A stretch of DNA of 11,947 bases from Methanobacteriaceae archaeon. GTDB taxonomy: Archaea > Methanobacteriota > Methanobacteria > Methanobacteriales > Methanobacteriaceae. Positions 8,044 to 11,947 of the stretch are shown here, one piece after another. Location: assembly GCA_017883605.1 (NCBI GenBank), contig JADGNH010000053.1:1-11947 (forward strand). Reading direction: 5' to 3'. Made by a program: the position numbers and the translations under genes. Within the stretch, counting starts at the first letter, position 1. Every line of letters starts with the position of its first letter. Below the pieces are notes generated by a model, which searched no databases, was not told the origin of the DNA, and was given only the letters and a program-made list of their open reading frames with translations.

Positions 8044-8312
8044 AAACTATTTAAGAAATAATCACCTTAGCAAAGACTATTATAGAAAAAATCATCTTAC
8101 AAGACTATTTCATAAATAAATCATCTTAAAAAAACTATTAAGTAGAAAAGATCATCTTAAAGATATTTCAGAAATAAATTCATCTTTAACAGAAGACTAT
8201 TCCAGAAAATAATTCATCTTAAGACTGTTCCAGAAAATAAATCATATTAACAAAAGACTATTTAAAACAAAATCGTCTTAAAACAAAGATATTTCAGGAG
8301 AACCAATTCATG
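8044..8312. repeat. Degenerate array of about nine ~30-base units in front of the second GT4 gene
   Basis: Units begin near 8044, 8073, 8101, 8131, 8160, 8193, 8221, 8254 and 8286, with spacings of 28-33 bases. The approximate pattern is AAGACTATT, then a TTCAGAAATAA-like middle, then ATCATCTTA. The units adjoin without unique spacers, so this is not CRISPR. The last unit shares AAGATATTTCAG (8286-8297) with the unit at 8160 and runs into AATTCATG, so it contains the Shine-Dalgarno GGAG (8297-8300) and the start codon (8310-8312) of the following gene. A more distant relative, AAACTATTTTAGGAGAATGA, lies at 7936-7955. The array may be an expanded gene leader. Function unknown. Confidence 0.72.
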
Positions 8313-9443
8313 AGGATTCTTATAATCAACCACACGGAGATGACTGCTATTGGGGGCATAAACAAACTCATAAAAAGGTCATCGGAAGAACTGGTGAAAA
8401 AAGGTCATGAATGTATAGTTCTATCCATTAATCCGGGAAGTTTAGCTGATGAAGAAGTTATAAAGGGGGTCCGCGTAATTAGAATCAAATCACCTCTGAG
8501 TAAATACTTATACAGTTTCAGCATTGAATTTTACCGTTTCCTGGCAAAAAATATTGAAGACATTGACCCGGACATAATACACGTCCACCACTACCGCTCC
8601 CTCCTATCCCCTGAGGTAATGTATCTTTTAAGGAGGAGAGGTTATACTTTCCTGTTCAGCCCCCATTACGAACGTTTAGGTCATAACACTTTAGGCGGTA
8701 AATATCTCTTCAACTTCTACAAAAAAATTACCAAAAAAATATTTAATTGGCCTGTGAAAATAGTGAACAACAGCGATTTTACCGAAAAAATACTGTTGGA
8801 AGATTTTGATATCGAACCAGAAAAATTCGTGGTAATCCCTCCCGGTGTGGATTTTATACGGGATCTGGAAAAGGAGCTTGTCTACTCAGAAAAAAAGGAA
8901 ATACTCCTACTTTCAGTGGGAGTTCTACAGGAAAAAAAGGGCATACAATATCTACTGGAGGTTCTCAGTCTCTTGAAGGAATTAAGCCAGTCTAATTCAG
9001 ACCAGTCTTTCAGACTCACCATTATTGGTGAGGGCGATTATGAACCATTTCTAAAGTCCCGGGCCAGAGATTTAGAAATAGAAGATATGATCCAGTGGTA
9101 CGAACCCCTCTCTGATGAAGAGCTCCACCAAAAATACGCAGAGCATGATATCTTTTTCCTGCTTTCCAGGGAAGAGAGTTATGGTATGGTGGTAGCAGAG
9201 GCTCTGGCTATGGGCACTCCCTGTATAGTTTCTAATACAACAGCATTAATGGAATTCACAGAGGAACCGGGTTGTTTTGGGGTGGATTATCCTCCGGATC
9301 CCAGAAAAGTTACTGATCTGGTTTTAGACCTGGTCCAGAGTAGCATTAAAATAGGTCCCTTCAGCGATAAAATACGTACCTGGGATGAAATTTCAGAGGA
9401 TTATGAGAAGATTTACCGAAGTTTACTGGTGGAGAGAGGATAA
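8310..9443 (+). CDS. Glycosyltransferase family 4 (GT-B fold)
   Basis: A 377-residue GT4 enzyme, of normal length for the family. The N-terminal half starts MRILIINHTE and has the AIGGINKL glycine loop (13-20). DIIHVHHYRS (88-97) follows, a typical acceptor-domain segment. The donor half has VIPPGVD (175-181), SVGVLQEKKGIQYLL (202-216), IIGEGDYEPFL (238-248) and EX7E (Glu289 and Glu297 in ESYGMVVAE), then MGTPCIVSNT. All active-site landmarks expected of retaining GT4 enzymes are present. Sugar specificity is not readable. ATG 8310 is preceded by GGAG (8297-8300), nine bases away, within the last unit of the repeat array. The stop lies three bases before the DUF2206 start, so the two genes form a coupled pair. 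Confidence 0.92.
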   Translation: MRILIINHTEMTAIGGINKLIKRSSEELVKKGHECIVLSINPGSLADEEVIKGVRVIRIKSPLSKYLYSFSIEFYRFLAKNIEDIDPDIIHVHHYRSLLSPEVMYLLRRRGYTFLFSPHYERLGHNTLGGKYLFNFYKKITKKIFNWPVKIVNNSDFTEKILLEDFDIEPEKFVVIPPGVDFIRDLEKELVYSEKKEILLLSVGVLQEKKGIQYLLEVLSLLKELSQSNSDQSFRLTIIGEGDYEPFLKSRARDLEIEDMIQWYEPLSDEELHQKYAEHDIFFLLSREESYGMVVAEALAMGTPCIVSNTTALMEFTEEPGCFGVDYPPDPRKVTDLVLDLVQSSIKIGPFSDKIRTWDEISEDYEKIYRSLLVERG

Positions 9444-9446
9444 ACC

Positions 9447-11840
9447 ATGGAAATAAATAGTTTGTTTAAAATGAACAACTGGGATTTCGGTAAATTTGTT
9501 CAGGCCATACTAATAATTCAAATCATTTTATTAGGTTTAATTGCATTGGATTACATAAATATACACATTCCCATATTAAGGGAGTTAACCACCTTCATCT
9601 ATCTCTTTATTATTCCCGGAGTTATAATTTTAAGGATTTTGAGAATACATAAAACTGATGGTATTGAAACCTTATTGTACAGTGTAGGACTAAGTATTGC
9701 ATCGGTCTTTCTGGTGGGACTGGTTGTAAATTCGGTTTGCCCTGCGTTCAATATAAATCCCTTTTCCATCGTTACCCTGGTCTCCGCCATGACTATTTAT
9801 GTTGTAATATTAACCACCATAAGTTATTTGAGAGATAAAGATTTCCGTAAGCCTGATTTAATTAGTACCGTCCATAATATGGATTTATTTTCACCAAAGT
9901 TTATTTTTCTTTGCTTAATTCCCCTACTGGCTATAATTGGAACTTATTTAATGAATTATTATGATAACAATCTTCTGCAGATGTTTCTTTTAATCATCAT
10001 AATGATATCGCCGCTTATTGTATTAAAATGGATACCCAGTAAATTTCATCCCTTTGCTATCTGGGCTATTGCCCTGGGGCTTTTATTTCACACCACCTTG
10101 ATTTCTAACTGGATATGGGGTGCTGACAGCAGCACCGAATATTTCTTTGCCAAAATAGTGTTACAAAACCATATCTGGAATCCCAGCTATGCCAGTAACG
10201 TGAATTCTATGCTGAGCATTGTAATGTTGGCCCCTATTTATTCGGTTATATCTTCCATGAACCTGGAATGGGGGTTCAAAATAGTTTATCCTGTACTATT
10301 TTCTTTAGTTCCCCTGGCTTTATTCCGGGTATACAAGGATATCAGCGAAGATAAAATAGCTTTTTTAGCCTGCTTTTTTTTCATCTCAATTAATGCTTTT
10401 TTCACCACCCTGGTTGCAACCAACCGACAGGAAATTGCTGAAATTTTCCTTGTCCTTCTAATCATGCTCATGGTCACCGAAAGAATTAAAGGCTATTCCA
10501 AAACTGTCCTCTTGATAATATTTGGTTCTTCTTTGATAGTTTCACACTATGGATTGGCTTATATTATAATACTCCTATTCATTTTAGCTCTCATTTTAAA
10601 AATATTTAACAGATTCAGTCCTGTTAAGTTTCAGGAACTTAAAACCAAAGACTATATGGTGCTTAATAACGTTTATCCCCTATTTTTGACGGTAGCCACC
10701 TTAGCATGGTTCCTGTATATCTCTAGTTCATCATCTTTAACCAGCGTAGTTATCATACTGCAGACCATCCTCAATTCAATAACTGATGTTTTAAATCCTT
10801 CCACGTCCCAGGGGGTCCTGTTAATTACCAAAACCATGGCAATTTTCTTGTCCCTGGAGAGATACCTATTCATTATCAGCATCCTCTTTATTGCAATTGG
10901 AATATTAGGACTGTGGAAGTCATTTGACGTTAACAAAATTAAATTGGGAATAGGAGAGTTCTATAACAGTAAAGCCAACCCCGAATTTAGAGTAAAAACT
11001 GCTTTAAATCCTCCCAAGTCCCTTAAGAGGTTATCACTTACCAGGGATATGGCAATTTTCAAGTCTATCAGCGGATATTTAATGGTCATAACCGTAGATT
11101 TCAGTACGAGAATCAAAATCAACCCTGAATTCAGATTATTTTCCATGGCCAGTATTATAATCTTATTTTTCGGTGTGGTATTGCCCTATTTTGCTTCAGC
11201 GTTAAGTGCAGATAGACTGTTCCATATCACTTCCTTCTTTTTATCCATATTCTTTGTAACCGGTTTTATGATATCCCTTGAAGTTTTTAATAAATATGTG
11301 GGAAAATTACCTAAACTCAGATTACTCCGCTTTGACAAGAAAAGATCTTTATATTTGATAGCTATTTTTTTGCTGGTCTTCTCCATGTTCAACACCGCCT
11401 TCATTTATCAGGCCTTTGACCAACAAAAACTGGGCAGATTTGCCCTGGACAATACGGTTGATTATCCCCGTATGAACGATCAGGAACTTGCCGCTGTAAC
11501 TTGGCTGGAAAATGAGCGTGCCCCCCAACTAAAAATTTATGCAGACATAAACAAGGCCATCATGATCATGGGAATAATATACGACAATCCTCAATATTAC
11601 TATCTAAAGCAAACCAATTATATACGCGAAATGTATAAAACGGATGTTACCTATAAAAACATTTTTAAAAATTCCTACATATTTATTGGCACCTATAACA
11701 TAAACCAACAATCTTTCTTTGTTTACGGAGATAATGGTGCACCGACATATATTGATGATCCCAACTTCAACGGCGTTGAAAACAAGATCTTTGACGATGG
11801 AGGCGCCTGGATACTAAAAAATAGAAATGATACTACATAG
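9447..11840 (+). CDS. DUF2206 polytopic membrane protein (possible GT-C-like glycosyltransferase)
   Basis: A 797-residue membrane protein, typical in length for DUF2206. I estimate 15 to 18 hydrophobic segments, among them about 18-36, 46-66, 77-97, 108-127, 152-169, 178-195, 204-222, 253-270, 278-295, 305-322, 330-344, 352-387, 408-427, 471-490, 565-586, 595-612 and 634-653. A conserved-looking acidic stretch WGADSSTEYF (224-233) follows about the seventh segment, with NHIWNPS shortly after. In GT-C enzymes, acidic residues in outer loops bind the lipid-phosphate sugar donor, so Asp227 and Glu231 are candidates; this is inference. Residues 490-565 form a basic loop with NPEFR twice (511-515 and 559-563). 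The C-terminal 140 residues look like a globular domain, probably outside, ending in a DDGGAWIL strand. Translation is coupled to the upstream GT4: three-base gap, with GAGAGGA (9434-9440) inside that gene. Family call good; activity unproven. Confidence 0.85.
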   Translation: MEINSLFKMNNWDFGKFVQAILIIQIILLGLIALDYINIHIPILRELTTFIYLFIIPGVIILRILRIHKTDGIETLLYSVGLSIASVFLVGLVVNSVCPAFNINPFSIVTLVSAMTIYVVILTTISYLRDKDFRKPDLISTVHNMDLFSPKFIFLCLIPLLAIIGTYLMNYYDNNLLQMFLLIIIMISPLIVLKWIPSKFHPFAIWAIALGLLFHTTLISNWIWGADSSTEYFFAKIVLQNHIWNPSYASNVNSMLSIVMLAPIYSVISSMNLEWGFKIVYPVLFSLVPLALFRVYKDISEDKIAFLACFFFISINAFFTTLVATNRQEIAEIFLVLLIMLMVTERIKGYSKTVLLIIFGSSLIVSHYGLAYIIILLFILALILKIFNRFSPVKFQELKTKDYMVLNNVYPLFLTVATLAWFLYISSSSSLTSVVIILQTILNSITDVLNPSTSQGVLLITKTMAIFLSLERYLFIISILFIAIGILGLWKSFDVNKIKLGIGEFYNSKANPEFRVKTALNPPKSLKRLSLTRDMAIFKSISGYLMVITVDFSTRIKINPEFRLFSMASIIILFFGVVLPYFASALSADRLFHITSFFLSIFFVTGFMISLEVFNKYVGKLPKLRLLRFDKKRSLYLIAIFLLVFSMFNTAFIYQAFDQQKLGRFALDNTVDYPRMNDQELAAVTWLENERAPQLKIYADINKAIMIMGIIYDNPQYYYLKQTNYIREMYKTDVTYKNIFKNSYIFIGTYNINQQSFFVYGDNGAPTYIDDPNFNGVENKIFDDGGAWILKNRNDTT

Positions 11841-11947
11841 ATGGAAAATCGATGTTGGGTCCTGTCTACTGATGTTGATTTGATGGAAATGAATGTTATA
11901 GGTAAAAATGATGTTTGAATTTGATAGAATGATAAAGAAATAGATGA
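11841..11947. other. Non-coding tail after the DUF2206 gene
   Basis: A+T-rich, with short repeats of GATGTTG and related words. No gene start with a ribosome site and no clear terminator is visible before the window ends. Confidence 0.5.

Overview
The window looks like chromosomal DNA from a mesophilic methanogenic archaeon of the Methanobacterium type. This assignment is inferred from protein families and signals, not from a marker gene. The DNA is A+T-rich. Gene starts carry GGAG/GGTGAT Shine-Dalgarno sites and several spacers carry archaeal TATA boxes. The last gene belongs to DUF2206, a family known to me mainly from methanogens, and the lipoprotein and B12-radical SAM genes fit the same group.

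Layout: 1-355 is a non-coding leader with a likely promoter. 356-2167 encodes a full-length ABC half-transporter of the MsbA/PglK exporter type. A small lipoprotein with a FxLYD-like domain and six N-glycosylation sequons is convergent to it (2767-2345, minus strand). After a 396-base A+T-rich spacer come a PF14907-type nucleotidyltransferase (3164-4342) and a short protein made only of the IS1595-type transposase zinc ribbon plus a helical tail (4548-4919). A GT4 glycosyltransferase (5157-6389) overlaps a B12-binding radical SAM protein (6386-7810) by ATGA. A 499-base repeat-filled spacer leads to a second GT4 enzyme (8310-9443), followed three bases later by a large DUF2206 membrane protein (9447-11840).

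Reading the genes together, this is most simply a cell-surface glycan or glycolipid locus: two cytosolic GT4 enzymes, a possible radical SAM tailoring enzyme, a GT-C-like polytopic membrane protein, a flippase-type exporter and a nucleotidyltransferase-fold protein. The glycan and the order of steps cannot be read from the sequence. The two coupled gene pairs (GT4/radical SAM and GT4/DUF2206) are the best evidence for shared tasks.

The most unusual property is in the DNA rather than the proteins. Nearly every spacer, and one coding region, carries its own unrelated short tandem duplication (periods from 15 to 37 bases). The most striking is a degenerate array of about nine ~30-base units in front of the second GT4 gene. 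Its last unit contains that gene's ribosome binding site and start codon.
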